Source: Roseicella aerolata
GTDB lineage: Bacteria; Pseudomonadota; Alphaproteobacteria; Acetobacterales; Acetobacteraceae
Direction: 5' to 3'
DNA length: 64,000 nucleotides
Assembly (NCBI RefSeq): GCF_020523605.1
Contig: NZ_JAJAQI010000004.1
Span: 1 to 64,000, forward strand
The translations under genes were made by a program, and so were the position numbers. How positions within the stretch are numbered: the stretch's first letter is position 1; every line of letters starts with the position of its first letter. Positions 63,403-64,000 of the stretch are shown piece by piece. The notes beneath the pieces were generated by a model. That model had not been told where the DNA came from. It worked only from the letters and a program-made list of their open reading frames with translations, and searched no databases.

Positions 63403-64000
63403 ATGAAAGACACGCTGACCGTGTCGGCCAGGACACGGGTGCCGGTTCTGCTGCCCCTGCCGCTGGCCGGGGCCTATGACTACGCAGTGCCTGCTTCCAT
63501 GGCCCTCCGTCCAGGAGAATTCGTCTCCGTTCCGCTCAACCAAAGAGAAGTGGTGGGGGTGGTCTGGGACCCGCCGGCGGAGCCCGAGCCGAACCCGGTC
63601 CCGGATCGCCGGCTGCGCCCCGTCTCCGCCGTGCTGCCCGCCCCGCCGATGACGGCGAACCTCCGGCGCTTCATCGACTGGGTCGCGGCCTACACCCTCA
63701 GCCCGCCCGGCGCGGTGCTGCGCATGGCAATGAGCATGCCGGCGGCGCTGGAGGCGCCGACCCCCCAGGCCGGCTGGATCCTGGCCCCGCCCGGCGGCAA
63801 CAGCCGCCCCCGCATCACGCCCGAGCGGCAGCGGGTGCTGGATGCGATGCGCCCCGGCCAGGTCTATGCCGGCGCCCCGCTGGCCGAGGCGGCGAAGGTC
63901 TCGCTCGGCGTGCTGCGGGGCATGGCGGAGAACGGGCTGATCCGCCCGGCGCTGCTGCCGCACCGGAGCCGCTTCAGCCGGCCGGACCCGGAGCATCCCG
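63403..64000 (+). CDS. priA: Primosomal protein N' PriA, N-terminal part (cut by window edge)
   Basis: About 199 codons of PriA are present before the window ends. [20 protein letters not shown] and [20 protein letters not shown] form the 3'-DNA-binding domain, and the [20 protein letters not shown] segment continues it. The helicase part, with Walker motifs and zinc fingers, would lie outside. PriA restarts collapsed replication forks by loading DnaB through PriB/DnaT or directly. ATG 63403 is used; an in-frame ATG at 63373 with AGGA upstream would add ten residues. It is divergent from the transaldolase gene, as in many alphaproteobacteria. Confidence 0.88.
   Translation, partial: MKDTLTVSARTRVPVLLPLPLAGAYDYAVPASMALRPGEFVSVPLNQREVVGVVWDPPAEPEPNPVPDRRLRPVSAVLPAPPMTANLRRFIDWVAAYTLSPPGAVLRMAMSMPAALEAPTPQAGWILAPPGGNSRPRITPERQRVLDAMRPGQVYAGAPLAEAAKVSLGVLRGMAENGLIRPALLPHRSRFSRPDPEHP

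Overview
The window is about 70% GC and densely coded. Strand switching is frequent, many stops overlap the next start as ATGA or GTGA, and GTG and TTG starts occur. The gene content (Komagataeibacter-like bcs genes with a BcsAB fusion and BcsD, a Bug-type binding protein, a CaiB CoA-transferase, the alphaproteobacterial priA/tal/DUF484/xerC block) points to a chromosomal segment of an Acetobacteraceae bacterium, probably Roseomonas-like. No rRNA, tRNA or CRISPR array was seen.

Layout. 1-573: end of an IS3-family element abutting an IS5-type transposase remnant. 0.9-8 kb: galB-like deacetylase-fold hydratase, D-aminopeptidase, a trypsin/PDZ protein that has lost catalytic residues, a NeuD-type acyltransferase, a family-5 ABC binding protein and a fumarylacetoacetate hydrolase. 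8.1-19.7 kb: a complete cellulose operon (bcsZ, Pro/Ala-rich protein, bcsQ, bcsAB fusion, bcsC, bcsD). 19.7-20.0 kb: 102-bp tandem repeats. 20-36 kb: scavenging and catabolic genes (hyuA/hyuB, GT39 membrane protein, SMP-30, FAH, TPR protein, M20 amidohydrolase, CoA-transferase, Bug protein, quinone oxidoreductase, MFS pump, small cupin). 36.3-40.6 kb: RND permease and adaptor. 41-44 kb: YaiI family, small secreted proteins, pseudouridine synthase, exported beta-carbonic-anhydrase-like protein. 44.4-50.9 kb: secA, parvulin, argJ, HWE histidine kinase. 51-53.7 kb: GNAT-Nudix fusion, FitAB-type toxin-antitoxin pair joined to a CinA-like gene. 53.9-60.8 kb: amino-acid and peptide catabolism. 60.9-64 kb: xerC, DUF484, transaldolase, and divergent priA running off the end.

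How the genes work together. The cellulose genes form one co-directional unit in which BcsQ/BcsAB and BcsAB/BcsC overlap, consistent with translational coupling. Synthase, periplasmic guide, cellulase, export channel and BcsD crystallisation factor are all present. argE/aspartoacylase and tal/DUF484/xerC are also coupled or closely packed.

Most notable non-genic signal: a family of palindromic intergenic repeats (core arms ACAGCGGATGGGCGTTCA and complement) at 19.7, 26.7, 41.8 and 43.6 kb. Other signals are a FitA-like operator, a bipartite dyad between divergent genes at 51.0 kb, and a C14 tract. I saw no wholly novel system. The best leads are the repeat family, the hybrid bcs layout with an unassigned small protein, the pseudo-HtrA protein and the toxin-antitoxin/CinA operon.
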